A DNA stretch of 64,000 nucleotides from Bacteroidota bacterium (GTDB lineage: Bacteria; Bacteroidota; Bacteroidia; 2-12-FULL-35-15): the NCBI GenBank assembly GCA_016722565.1, contig JADKIU010000003.1:310001-374000 (forward strand), written 5' to 3'. How positions within the stretch are numbered: position 1 is the first letter of the stretch; the number at the start of each line of letters is the position of its first letter. The notes beneath the pieces are model-generated. The model saw only the letters and a program-made list of their open reading frames with translations. It searched no databases and was not told the origin of the DNA. Shown here one piece after another: positions 51,857 to 60,972 of the stretch. The position numbers and the translations under genes were made by a program.

Positions 51857-54670
51857 ATGAAAAAAACACTTTTAGTCTTTTCCATTCTACTCCTGTTTTC
51901 CAATGCTTTTGCACAAAAAAGCATGAAACCCAATTTAAAGCAGCTTAGTAAAGAAGAGGCCAAAAAGCTTTCTGATGCAGAATATTTCTTCACAGAAGAA
52001 AACTACTTAAGAGCTTTACCATTGTTTATTGAGCTGATGACAGCTCACTCTGATGATTTATACTTTAAATTAAAATCGGGTATCTGTTATTTGAGTAAAA
52101 GCGATGAAAAGAATAAGGCCATCGACTTATTTAAAGCTGTTCAAACAGGAGATCCGAAGAATACTGAAATCAACTTTTATCTGGGCAGGGCTTATCATTT
52201 GAATTACGATTTCGAATCGGCAATTATGTCCCTCAATAATTATTTAGCGCAAAAGCCGGCTCCTTCTGTTAACCAACAAATTCTGGCAAAACGCTACATC
52301 GAGAACAGTAAAAATGCAAAAGTATTTATGGAGATCAAGGTAAGATGTGATATTTCTAACATTGGAAATGTCATCAATACCGAAAATCAAGAAGGCGTAC
52401 CGGTGATTTCATCCGATGAATCTGTACTTATTTATACCTATTCAGGTCCAAGAAGTACAGGAGGATTGATGGATGAAGAATTTAATCCAGATCCTAATGG
52501 TATTTATTATTTAGATGTATTTATTGCACAACGCGTTGGCGAAAATTGGTTAAATCCTGAAAGTATCGGAATTAATATCAATACAAAGAACCACGATGCT
52601 AGTATTGCGTTATCCTCTGACGGACAAAAGCTATTTATCTTCCACAGTACAGAAAAAGATGGTGGAGATATCTATATGAGTACTTTAAAAGGAAATACTT
52701 GGGGCGAGGCCGTTGCACTTGGACCAAACATCAATACAAAATATTGGGAAGGCAGCTGTTCTTTATCATCGGATGAACAAACCTTGTACTTTGTAAGTGA
52801 ACGTCCGGGTGGTTTAGGAGGACGAGATATTTATATCAGCAAAAAAATGCCTGACGGAAGTTGGGGAAAAGCAGAAAACTTAGGACCAACAATCAATACA
52901 CCATTTGACGATGATGCGCCTTTTATTCATCCTGATGGAATTACCTTATTCTTCAGTTCTCAAGGACATAATAGCATTGGTGGATACGATATTATGTATT
53001 CCGCTTTCAAAGATGGTAAATGGGGAGAGCCAACAAACATTGGCTATCCAATTAATACAACAGAGGATGAACGCTATTATGTATTAACAGCAGACGGTGA
53101 ACATGGTTATTATTCATCGGATATGAAAGGTGGATTCGGACAACAAGATATTTATTCTGTAACTCCAGGATATTTTGGTGAAAAACCAATTTTAGCGTTG
53201 GTGGTAGGAACTGTATTTGCAAATGATAATGCGGTGGATGCTACTATCAGTGTTACCAACGCAGAAACCGGTGAAAAGCAAGGTACTTACCACTCTAACT
53301 CTGAAAGTGGTAAATATTTAATTGCATTGACTCCCGGAAACAATTATAAAGTTGCCATAGAAGTAGAAGGATATGAAGCACAGATACAATATGTAAATGT
53401 TAAGAGTTTAGAAACATTTGTTCAGGTGCAAAAAGACTTTAAACTTTATACAGATGAGTATAAGAAAAATAGTGGAGTAACTTCTGTAAAAGATTCTTCT
53501 AATCTTATACAACTTCAGATTAACGAACAAATAAGAAGATACAACGAAGAGCGAAAAGCAGAAATTTATGAAGCAAGGGTTTACCAAGATCTTATTCGTA
53601 AATATGGTGAACTAAAAAAAGAATGTGTTACCTATAACTTAGAACTGGGAACCTTTGAAAAAGCAAGCGACTTTAATCCTTCTAAATTAAAAGGATTAGG
53701 TGATATTCAAGAACGTAAAGATGCCTTTGGAACCACTTTTTACTTTGGCGGTTTTGAAACCTTGTTGAATGCTGAGATATTCAAATACAAAGTGATAGAC
53801 AAGGATACCTCTTTAAAAAATGTTGTTGTAACTGTAAATGATTGCGGTGCTCGCAAACTTATTCAACAATATTATTCTTACGAATACACACGTAAAGATT
53901 ACAATGCCCCTACTGATACAAAATTAATAAAGGAGAAAAAAGGAATTGTAGATTTAAATACAAATCAAGTTGTAACCAACCTGGTGAAGGATGAAGGAAA
54001 ATCTGAAATCTCAGGGTTAACGTATAAATTAGAAATTGGAGCAGTTGATAATCCAAACGATTTTAAAGGACAGGACTTAAGCAAATACGGCAAGATTGAA
54101 AGCAAAACATACCCTGATGGTAAAACACGTTACACGATGGGACCTTTCAAAACATTAGCTGAAGCTGAAGCCTTCAAAAAAATGTTGATTGAAAAAGAAC
54201 CTGCTGCTGCAGAATCTTTCGTAACGGTTTTCTTCTTTGGTGTTCGTAAAACCATGGAAGAACAGAACAACCCTTGTAACCCGAATGCACCAAGTGATTT
54301 CTCAGCGTTTGTTGGTAAAGATTTAAACGACAAAGACACCTACAATAAATTGTTGGAAATGGCCGGAAACAATTGTGCAGAAGGATTAGTATTTAGAGTT
54401 CAGATTGGTGCTTACCGCAAACCACAAAACTTTAAACATAAAAACTTAAACAAATTAGAGCCTCCTGCTCCCCAAGTAACTCCTTATCCGGATGGTATTA
54501 CTCGTTTCACGATGCGTGAATTCACCACCCTCAAGGATGCTGAAGCATTCCGTCAGGAATGTATCCGTTTAGGAACGAAAGACGCATGGGTTACTGCCTT
54601 TTACAATGGAAACAGAATGTTGCTGCAGGATTTAATCGCAAACAATTTCTACAATAGAAAAATCAACTAG
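51857..54670 (+). CDS. TPR - PD40 - SPOR-like outer-membrane protein
   Basis: 937 aa. Signal peptide (ending NAFAQ), TPR region (about 30-150; EEAKKLSDAEYFFTEENYLRALPLF), five or more PD40 propeller repeats (about 175-440; VLIYTYSGPRSTGG, LYFVSERPGGLGGRDIY, LFFSSQGHNSIGGYD, GYYSSDMKGGFGQQDIYSV), a carboxypeptidase-like regulatory domain (about 455-525) and three SPOR-like repeats (about 595-680, 725-800, 850-925) with YKLEIGAV, FRVQIGAYRKPQNFKH and TMGPFKTLAEAEAFK. This is a PorE/SprE-like architecture, with SPOR-like repeats in place of OmpA as the likely cell-wall anchor. ATG 51857 begins the signal peptide; an earlier start at 51836 adds MLTKTNS. A paralogue lies at 57178, and a terminator follows. 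Confidence 0.88.
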   Translation: MKKTLLVFSILLLFSNAFAQKSMKPNLKQLSKEEAKKLSDAEYFFTEENYLRALPLFIELMTAHSDDLYFKLKSGICYLSKSDEKNKAIDLFKAVQTGDPKNTEINFYLGRAYHLNYDFESAIMSLNNYLAQKPAPSVNQQILAKRYIENSKNAKVFMEIKVRCDISNIGNVINTENQEGVPVISSDESVLIYTYSGPRSTGGLMDEEFNPDPNGIYYLDVFIAQRVGENWLNPESIGININTKNHDASIALSSDGQKLFIFHSTEKDGGDIYMSTLKGNTWGEAVALGPNINTKYWEGSCSLSSDEQTLYFVSERPGGLGGRDIYISKKMPDGSWGKAENLGPTINTPFDDDAPFIHPDGITLFFSSQGHNSIGGYDIMYSAFKDGKWGEPTNIGYPINTTEDERYYVLTADGEHGYYSSDMKGGFGQQDIYSVTPGYFGEKPILALVVGTVFANDNAVDATISVTNAETGEKQGTYHSNSESGKYLIALTPGNNYKVAIEVEGYEAQIQYVNVKSLETFVQVQKDFKLYTDEYKKNSGVTSVKDSSNLIQLQINEQIRRYNEERKAEIYEARVYQDLIRKYGELKKECVTYNLELGTFEKASDFNPSKLKGLGDIQERKDAFGTTFYFGGFETLLNAEIFKYKVIDKDTSLKNVVVTVNDCGARKLIQQYYSYEYTRKDYNAPTDTKLIKEKKGIVDLNTNQVVTNLVKDEGKSEISGLTYKLEIGAVDNPNDFKGQDLSKYGKIESKTYPDGKTRYTMGPFKTLAEAEAFKKMLIEKEPAAAESFVTVFFFGVRKTMEEQNNPCNPNAPSDFSAFVGKDLNDKDTYNKLLEMAGNNCAEGLVFRVQIGAYRKPQNFKHKNLNKLEPPAPQVTPYPDGITRFTMREFTTLKDAEAFRQECIRLGTKDAWVTAFYNGNRMLLQDLIANNFYNRKIN

Positions 54671-54685
54671 TTTTTATAAATCACT

Positions 54686-54734
54686 AAAAAGAAAAAGGTT
54701 AATCGGAATACACGATTAACCTTTTCTTTTTTTA
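54686..54734. terminator. Bidirectional terminator between TPR/PD40 gene and CotH gene
   Basis: GGTTAATCG and CGATTAACC form the core stem, extended by AAAAGAAAA/TTTTCTTTT on the outside, with a 7-nt loop (GAATACA). T-runs follow on both strands, so it can serve the convergent genes on each side. Confidence 0.8.
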
Positions 54735-54759
54735 TTTAACTACGAATAAAACGTTGAAG

Positions 54760-56839
54760 TTACTTTTGCACCAACAACCTTACTGGCTTCACAACATCTT
54801 TCCCTTTTTCAATAAATCGGCATACGTAAGCCCCATTCGTGTAATTTGATAATGAAATTCGAAACCCATTAGTCAACAAACTGTTCATTGACAACACGTC
54901 AATTTCTCTTCCAAAAACATCTGAAATAACAAGAACCGTTGAGTTGGTTATTGCAGTATTTTCTGAGTTCACAAATGCATAATCCGAAGCAGGATTCGGA
55001 AACAACGAAATCACATTTTCTGATGCTGCAATTGAATTTACTCCAAGGGTGTAGCAATTTCCGGGCATATTCGCATCCAACCAATCAATTCGTTCTGCTA
55101 TCCAAGCTTTGAACAAATCAATATCACCTTGGAAAGTTGTTGGCTGAACTCCAATCTCCGGTGTTCCCACGTCAACGCCCAATGTTGCCCATTTTTCCTG
55201 ATGACGGATTTGAGCTGAATCTAAATAAACGGCCATCGAATCAATGTAATTAAAGAGATATGTTGTATCCAAAAGCTGTTTCTAGCGGTTAACCATCTAC
55301 ATTTTAATTCATTTTGAAAAGTTGTATCCTGCATCATTCTTACATACCAACCATTTGAATTTACATCAGGACCATCATCATTAATTTTATGTGCCCAACC
55401 CGAACCATCTGTAGCAGAAAAAATACTACTCCCCGGAATATCTGCCCAAGCCCAATCAAAATCCCATACCGGTCCAGCTTTTAATTTCCCTCCTTTATCG
55501 TCTCTATTTTTATGCATGTACCAGCTCTTTTTAAAACCATCGTTGTTACGTGAAAGCTCATTTATAATTAAATAATCGATGAAAGAACCTGTACTCAAAT
55601 AGGCTCTGTATCCAGTTAAAGGATCAGCAAATCCGGGACTATACAACGCACTTTCTAAGCTATTAATGTACGTTTGAATGTATGTTTTTTGTTGAGGAGT
55701 AATTTTATCAGGCTGAGGATAATCGTATACTAAATGAACATCATAAGTCGGGTGATCAATTGGATGATAACCTAACAACCAACTATTTGTTCCATCCCAA
55801 TAATCATTTTTAATAATATAACCGCCAGTAAGCTGTAATCCAGCATTGTCAAGTGAATCTAATCTAGAGATATCCACACGGTTGCTATCGCGTTTAATTT
55901 TTTCACTCAAGAAATAAATTCCTTGGTATTGGCCATTTATCAAAACTTCACAATGCTTTGATCGCACGCCATAATGACCCATTTCATCAAACAATTTATT
56001 CGCAAGTGTATTACGTACATAAACTTTATCATTGTAAGTAGCTAGTAAACACCAGTCGTGCTCTGCCGGCATCCCAAGCAAAATCGTATCATTTTCCGCT
56101 AACAATGTATTTCGAGTTTCAATGGAATAAGGTTTTTGAGGCAAGATGGACGAAAACGCACCACGAATTTCAATGCCAATATTATTGTTGTAGGCATTGG
56201 GAGCATCGGTCACATAATTGGTAACACCCGGGCCATTATAAATAATTTTCATGTTTGCATTAATCTTTGGTTCATCCACAATGGTTTGCGAAAACGTATT
56301 GATTAACACAATAGGCAAATTAGAAGAAGTAAAAACATTCGGAAGCGGAGCTGCCGGACCAAAGGTAATGTTCCAGCTCAAAACGTTTCCGGCATCAGCA
56401 GCATAGGTATCAACAATTCGAAGTTTCCATGTGCCATTTCCGTTTTGCCCGTTATTGGCATTTCCCAATGTGTTCATCGGTTTAAATGTACCGGTGAAAG
56501 GAGCGGTGCCGGATACAATGGATGTGGTGGCACTTTGACTGAAACAGGTATTGGTAAAATTATCGTCACTCCCCCGACATACGCCAATAAAGTAATACTT
56601 GTTCCATCAGGAGCTATCAAATCAATGTTTAAATCCGAATCCCAAGTATGTGTAATATCGATACAGACACCTATTAAGCCATGTGTACCGTTTAAGGTAC
56701 TTGGTGTTAAACCGGATACATTTAATAAAAAGTCGTTCGCTAAACCATCATCAGAAATAGGACCTATTGCACCAGAATACGTTTGTGAAAAGGTAGGAAG
56801 AGAAAGAAAAAGAAAAATTGCAGAAATTAATTTTTTCAT
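54760..56839 (-). CDS. Secreted CotH-kinase-like protein with P-domain and type A sorting domain (frame broken twice)
   Basis: Joined length 693 aa. Signal peptide (ending LPTFSQ), proprotein convertase P-domain (about 25-165; DSDLNIDLIAPDGTSITLLA and GNGTWKLRIVD), CotH domain (about 200-490; GIEIRGAFSSILPQKPYSIE, LLATYNDKVYVRNTLANKL, YFLSEKIKRDSNRVDI, GPVWDFDWAWAD), and a C-terminal type A sorting domain (about 610-693; SLFPNPASDYAFV). The protein-kinase-like CotH fold is known from spore coat and from secreted proteins of this phylum. The frame changes twice. One G is missing from CCCCC at 56571-56575 (plus strand), restoring YVGGSDDNFTNTCFSQ. One T is missing at AAAA 55271-55274, restoring NSFLDTTYLFNYIDS. 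It would be exported by type IX secretion. Confidence 0.85.
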
Positions 56840-56862
56840 AAATAATGTAAATTCGTTTAAAA

Positions 56863-56894
56863 CAAATCTACAGTAAAAACAATTGTTTCACAAA
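56863..56894 (-). promoter_or_regulatory. Promoter of the CotH gene (TTTG-N20-TAGATTTG)
   Basis: On the minus strand TTTG (56894-56891), 20 nt, TAGATTTG (56870-56863), then ATG at 56839 about 24 nt on. One base longer than the usual spacing. Confidence 0.6.
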
Positions 56895-56909
56895 CCGAAA
56901 AACAAAAAA

Positions 56910-57125
56910 TTAGCCTATGATTTCCTGAACACGACCAACTTGACGTGTATCCAATTGAACTTTTATGCCTCTTGAATGAAAAGCTGCACTTGTTAAAATA
57001 AATTGCACTTTGCCTCGTGTCCGTTTTCCGGTACGTTGATCCTTTTTAAGAACAACATCAACCTCCAGTCCTAAGGTTATATTAGAACGAAACATATTGG
57101 GTGTATGAGGAGCTTTTAAATTCAT
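56910..57125 (-). CDS. ywbE: YwbE family protein
   Basis: 71 aa from ATG 57125 (a GTG at 57137 would add MRKS). The family core is clear: ITLGLEVDVVLKKDQRTGKR, then TRGKVQFILTSAAFHSRGIK and VGRVQEIIG at the end. YwbE (DUF2196) proteins are short, single-domain proteins of unknown function. It lies upstream of the CotH gene on the same strand. The start region overlaps the divergent promoter of the 57178 gene by a few bases, so the two may compete for RNA polymerase. Confidence 0.88.
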   Translation of the reverse strand: MNLKAPHTPNMFRSNITLGLEVDVVLKKDQRTGKRTRGKVQFILTSAAFHSRGIKVQLDTRQVGRVQEIIG

Positions 57126-57154
57126 TGACTTTCGCACAAAATTAATTATATTTG
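57124..57154 (+). promoter_or_regulatory. Promoter of the second TPR/PD40 gene (ATTG-N19-TATATTTG)
   Basis: ATTG (57124-57127), 19 nt, TATATTTG (57147-57154), about 24 nt before the ATG. The same arrangement as the acyl-CoA synthetase promoter. Confidence 0.6.
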
Positions 57155-57177
57155 GGTACCTTATCTAATATTGCATT

Positions 57178-59163
57178 ATGAAAAAATTAGTTCTATCGAT
57201 CTTTTGTCTCTTTTTTATATTGAATAGCTTCTCCCAAACCATGAAAACCCGCAAATGGAGAAAAACGGAGAAAGATTCACTTCTCAGAGCTCAAACGTTC
57301 TTTCAAGATCAAGATTATCTTCTCGCATTGCCGATTTTCGAAAAATTAGAGCAAAGTCACCCTAAAGAATTGTATTTAAAATATGTGATGGGTATTTGTG
57401 GATTGTATCGTAGTGACGTTCATCAAAAATCATTGGAATATTTAGAAATTGTGTATGCAAAAAATAAAAAAGCTGCAGGAATCAGATATGACCTTGCACG
57501 TGCGAATCATTACAATAATAAATTTGACGAAGCACTGCTATTGTTGGAAGAATATTTAAAAGATAAAAAAATCACTGAAAGAGAGCGGAAAGATGCAGAA
57601 CAATTGGTTGAATATTGTAACAATGCAAAAATTTTAGTTGCTTCACCTGTTGACGCCAAAATTGAGAACATTGGAGATATTTTAAATACGGTTGGTTCAG
57701 AATATGTCCCCGTTATCACTTCCGATGAAAGTGTGATTATCTATACCTATACCGGTGACCAAAGTGTGGGTGGCTTACAAAACGGATACAATCAAGCCGA
57801 TAGCTTCGGTATTTATTATGAAGATGTTTTTATCAGCCACAAAGAAAATGGCAATTGGGTGAGTCCTTCCAGCATCGGAACAAATATCAATACGAACATT
57901 CATGATGCTGCCATTGCAATTTCGAATGACGGACAAAAGTTATTCGTATTTAAAGACAACAGTTATGATGGTGGCGATATCTACATCAGCAAATTGGATA
58001 CAACCAATTGGTCCCTTCCTGAAAAATTGAATGGAGATGTTAATACTGCTGCTTGGGAAGGAAGTGCCTCCTTATCATCAGACGAAAAAACATTGTACTT
58101 CTCGAGTGAACGCCCCGGAGGCTTTGGTGGAAGAGATTTATACAAAGCCAGTTTGTTAGCGGATGGATCATGGGGAAATATTAAAAATTTAGGCGAAAAA
58201 GTAAATACGCGATTGGATGACGATGCACCTTTTATTCACCCCGATGGCAAAACACTTATTTATAGCTCACAAGGCTTGAATAGTATGGGAAGCTATGATA
58301 TTTTTTTAACGGAATATTCAGCTTCCGATTCATCTTGGTCGACACCTAAAAATTTAGGTTACCCCATTAACACACCGGATGACGATCGCTATTTTGTTCT
58401 TTCTACAGATGGAAATAGAGGTTATTATGCTTCCGGTAAAGAAGGAGGATTTGGCTTGCACGACATCTATGTAGTGGATATGCCCAACGATTTTGTGAAA
58501 CCAAACGTAATGATGGTAAAAGGCGTTACATTTTTAGACGATAAACCGGTATTCGCAAATGTGGAAGTTGACATTGCTGATAGAAATGAACGCTACAGAA
58601 GTATAAACACTCATGCTACCGATGGTGGTTATTTAGTGAATTTAGTATCCGGACAAAATTATAAAATCACCTATAAACTAAAAGGGTTTCCAGATCAGAC
58701 AAAAACAATTGAGGCCATGACCTTGAATGGATATACCGAAAAAATAATCGATATTAAATTCAGCACCAAGGTGGACAGTGCAAAAATTGATTCGACAGCT
58801 GTTCCAACGCTTGCAAAAACAGATTCAACCAAAACTACTCCTTCAGCAACATTTGACAGTGGAAACTTTTCAAAAGATGGTTTAGAATTTAAAGTACAGA
58901 TTGCAGCCTACAACTTGCCAAAAAATTATAGATATGATTATTTGAAGGGATTGGGCAATGTAGAAAAACTGTTATTAGACGATGGCATTACCCGCTTTAC
59001 GATTGGCGGATCATTTAAAACATTAAACGATGCCATTGCACATAAGAATAAAGTTAAAGAAGCCGGACAAAAAGATGCATTTGTAACGGCCATTTACCAA
59101 GGTAAACGCGTTTATTTAGAAGATCTAGAAAAGCTTGGATTGATTCCGGCAGTTCCGAAGTAA
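57178..59163 (+). CDS. TPR - PD40 - SPOR-like outer-membrane protein
   Basis: 661 aa; a shorter paralogue of the protein at 51857. Signal peptide (ending NSFSQ), TPR region (about 25-150; FFQDQDYLLALPIFEKLEQ), PD40 repeats (about 170-440; VIIYTYTGDQSVGGLQNG, LYFSSERPGGFGGRDLYK, IYSSQGLNSMGSYDIFL, GYYASGKEGGFGLHDIYVV), a regulatory-like beta domain (about 443-535), a Lys/Thr/Ser linker and one SPOR-like repeat (about 565-640; EFKVQIAAYNLPKNYRYDY, RFTIGGSFKTLNDAIAHK). It lacks two of the three SPOR repeats of its paralogue. The two genes flank the CotH gene and ywbE. Confidence 0.88.
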   Translation: MKKLVLSIFCLFFILNSFSQTMKTRKWRKTEKDSLLRAQTFFQDQDYLLALPIFEKLEQSHPKELYLKYVMGICGLYRSDVHQKSLEYLEIVYAKNKKAAGIRYDLARANHYNNKFDEALLLLEEYLKDKKITERERKDAEQLVEYCNNAKILVASPVDAKIENIGDILNTVGSEYVPVITSDESVIIYTYTGDQSVGGLQNGYNQADSFGIYYEDVFISHKENGNWVSPSSIGTNINTNIHDAAIAISNDGQKLFVFKDNSYDGGDIYISKLDTTNWSLPEKLNGDVNTAAWEGSASLSSDEKTLYFSSERPGGFGGRDLYKASLLADGSWGNIKNLGEKVNTRLDDDAPFIHPDGKTLIYSSQGLNSMGSYDIFLTEYSASDSSWSTPKNLGYPINTPDDDRYFVLSTDGNRGYYASGKEGGFGLHDIYVVDMPNDFVKPNVMMVKGVTFLDDKPVFANVEVDIADRNERYRSINTHATDGGYLVNLVSGQNYKITYKLKGFPDQTKTIEAMTLNGYTEKIIDIKFSTKVDSAKIDSTAVPTLAKTDSTKTTPSATFDSGNFSKDGLEFKVQIAAYNLPKNYRYDYLKGLGNVEKLLLDDGITRFTIGGSFKTLNDAIAHKNKVKEAGQKDAFVTAIYQGKRVYLEDLEKLGLIPAVPK

Positions 59164-59179
59164 AACCACCTAAAAATAG

Positions 59180-59239
59180 ATTTCTCGACTCCGCTCGAAA
59201 TGACAGTTCTTTGCATCATTTAGAACAGAGTCGAGAAAT
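59180..59239. repeat. Inverted repeat between convergent genes
   Basis: ATTTCTCGACTC (59180-59191) and GAGTCGAGAAAT (59228-59239) pair perfectly over 12 bp with a 36-nt interval containing CGCTCGAAATGACA. It sits between the 57178 gene stop and the convergent helicase stop. This TTTCTCGACTC-type sequence looks like a dispersed intergenic palindrome; it can also act as a terminator on both sides. Confidence 0.75.
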
Positions 59240-59242
59240 TAT

Positions 59243-60559
59243 TTAAGATGCAGTTGTATGTTTGCGTTTACCGCCAAACCATTTCTTTTTAGGTGCTGAT
59301 GAATTTGGTTTTGCACCAGAAGAAGCATTTCCTCCCCCACTGCGTTGCCCGTTTCCATTTCTATTTTGTCCATGATTACGAGGCGGACGTTGTTGTTTCG
59401 CTGCTTTCACAACATTGTGATTCATTAACGGATAAGCATGATTATCAATAACCGGAATATCTTTCCCAATTAACTTTTGAATATCTCTTAAATATTCTTT
59501 CTCTTCAGCATCACAAAAAGCAATTGCAATTCCGCTTGCTCCTGCTCTTCCTGTTCTACCTATGCGGTGAACATACGATTCAGGAACGTTTGGTAATTCA
59601 TAATTGATAACGTGCGTTAATTCATCAATATCAATTCCACGTGCTGCAATATCCGTAGCAACCAAAACGCGTGTTAATTTAGATTTGAAATTATTCAATG
59701 CATTCTGACGAGCATTCTGGGATTTATTTCCATGAATCGCTTGCGATTGAATTCCATTCTTAATTAAATCTTTGGCCACTTTATCTGCTCCATGTTTGGT
59801 TCTTGTAAACACCAATACGCGTTCGATTTTTTTATCTTTCAATAAATCTACCAATAAGTTTTTCTTATTCTCTTTATCTAGAAAATAAACAACCTGATTG
59901 ATTGTATTTGCAGTAGAAGAAACAGGAGTTACCTCTACTTTTGAAGGGTTAACCAAAATGGTATCTGCCAACTTCACAATAACCGGAGGCATGGTTGCTG
60001 AGAAAAATAAAGATTGACGTTTAGCCGGTAATTTTGCAATTACTTTTTTCACATCGTTTACAAAACCCATATCCAACATTCGATCTGCTTCATCCAAAAC
60101 AAAAATTTGAATTCTTGAAATATCCACATGACGTTGATTCATCAAATCCAACAAACGACCGGGAGTAGCAACGAGCACATCGATTCCGGCACGCAAAGAT
60201 TCAACTTGTGAGAATTGATTTACGCCACCAAAAATTACTTTGTATTTTAAGTTGGTATTTCTTCCATAATTGGCAAAGCTCTCACCAATTTGAATAGCCA
60301 ACTCTCTTGTTGGGGTTAAAATCAAACTTCTAATGTGACGTTTTCCTTGCGGTGGCGTTTTGTCTTCCATTAATAATTGGATAATCGGAATAGCAAATGC
60401 TGCTGTTTTTCCTGTACCCGTTTGTGCACAACCTAACAAATCTTTTTTAGCCAATACCAATGGAATGGATTGTTTTTGAATGGGAGTAGGTGTTGTGTAT
60501 CCTTCTGTTTTTAAAGCCTTAAGGATCGGCTCAATTAAATTTAAATTTTCAAATGACAT
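59243..60559 (-). CDS. DEAD-box RNA helicase, RhlE-like
   Basis: 438 aa. All motifs are present: Q motif PTPIQKQSIPLVL, motif I CAQTGTGKTAAF (about 46-57), TPTRELAIQ, ATPGRLLD, DEAD in VLDEADRMLDMGF (about 153), SAT in FFSATMPP, and motifs V and VI in LVATDIAARGIDIDEL and HRIGRTGRAG. The basic, Gly/Asn-rich tail (about 385-438; NHGQNRNGNGQRSGGG) is typical of RhlE in this phylum and probably binds RNA. Likely role: RNA remodelling in ribosome assembly or cold adaptation. A long leader on the minus strand is possible, with a TACCTTTG box at 60756-60749. Confidence 0.94.
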   Translation of the reverse strand: MSFENLNLIEPILKALKTEGYTTPTPIQKQSIPLVLAKKDLLGCAQTGTGKTAAFAIPIIQLLMEDKTPPQGKRHIRSLILTPTRELAIQIGESFANYGRNTNLKYKVIFGGVNQFSQVESLRAGIDVLVATPGRLLDLMNQRHVDISRIQIFVLDEADRMLDMGFVNDVKKVIAKLPAKRQSLFFSATMPPVIVKLADTILVNPSKVEVTPVSSTANTINQVVYFLDKENKKNLLVDLLKDKKIERVLVFTRTKHGADKVAKDLIKNGIQSQAIHGNKSQNARQNALNNFKSKLTRVLVATDIAARGIDIDELTHVINYELPNVPESYVHRIGRTGRAGASGIAIAFCDAEEKEYLRDIQKLIGKDIPVIDNHAYPLMNHNVVKAAKQQRPPRNHGQNRNGNGQRSGGGNASSGAKPNSSAPKKKWFGGKRKHTTAS

Positions 60560-60860
60560 TGTATATGTATTTTAGTTATAGACCGAATAAAATGATAGAC
60601 GTTCCATTCATCGGTCTGATGAAAAGGAATTCTTTTTTACTGGTTAAACTTCTAATTTTTGGGATAATGATACTCCGAAAGCATTGAGAGATAAGGATAC
60701 TGGACAAGCCAGCATAACAATGAGTAGTTTAATTCATGTAATATGAAACAAAGGTACGCATTATAATTGGATAAGTAGTGATTTAAATTGACCGCGGTCA
60801 TTTTATGAAGAAATAATGCGGAGTAAAAAACACACTATTAAAAAAAGCCCTTATGGCAAC
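60560..60860 (-). promoter_or_regulatory. Long leader/promoter region of the RhlE-type helicase
   Basis: No gene is visible in this 300-nt stretch. A TACCTTTG box (60756-60749, minus strand) would give a leader of about 185 nt, without a clear -33 box. The leader contains a 7-bp inverted pair AGACCGA (60580-60586) / TCGGTCT (60611-60617) close to the helicase start. Such leaders are common for cold-shock-type helicases, so post-transcriptional control is possible, but not shown. Confidence 0.35.
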
Positions 60861-60945
60861 CGTCATTGCGAGGAACGAAGCAATCTCTCACGATGATCAT
60901 TAGAATTGTTAATTGGTAGAGATTGCTTCGTTCCTCGCAATGACG
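60861..60945. repeat. 28-bp perfect palindrome with 29-nt centre
   Basis: Left arm 60861-60888 begins CGTCATTGCGAGGAACGAAG and ends CAATCTCT; right arm 60918-60945 is its exact reverse complement; the centre is 29 nt. The length, perfection and GC-rich words unlike the surroundings mark it as a dispersed palindromic element rather than a local hairpin. I recall similar CATTGCGAGGA-type palindromes in other bacterial intergenic regions. It lies between the helicase leader and the stop of the GNAT gene. Confidence 0.85.
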
Positions 60946-60972
60946 CTCTGAATAGAGCATTCTCGCTTTGTA

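Noticed and set aside
60861..60945. Palindrome considered as a tRNA or riboswitch
   Set aside because: It is a perfect two-arm inverted repeat without cloverleaf parts or an adjacent start codon.
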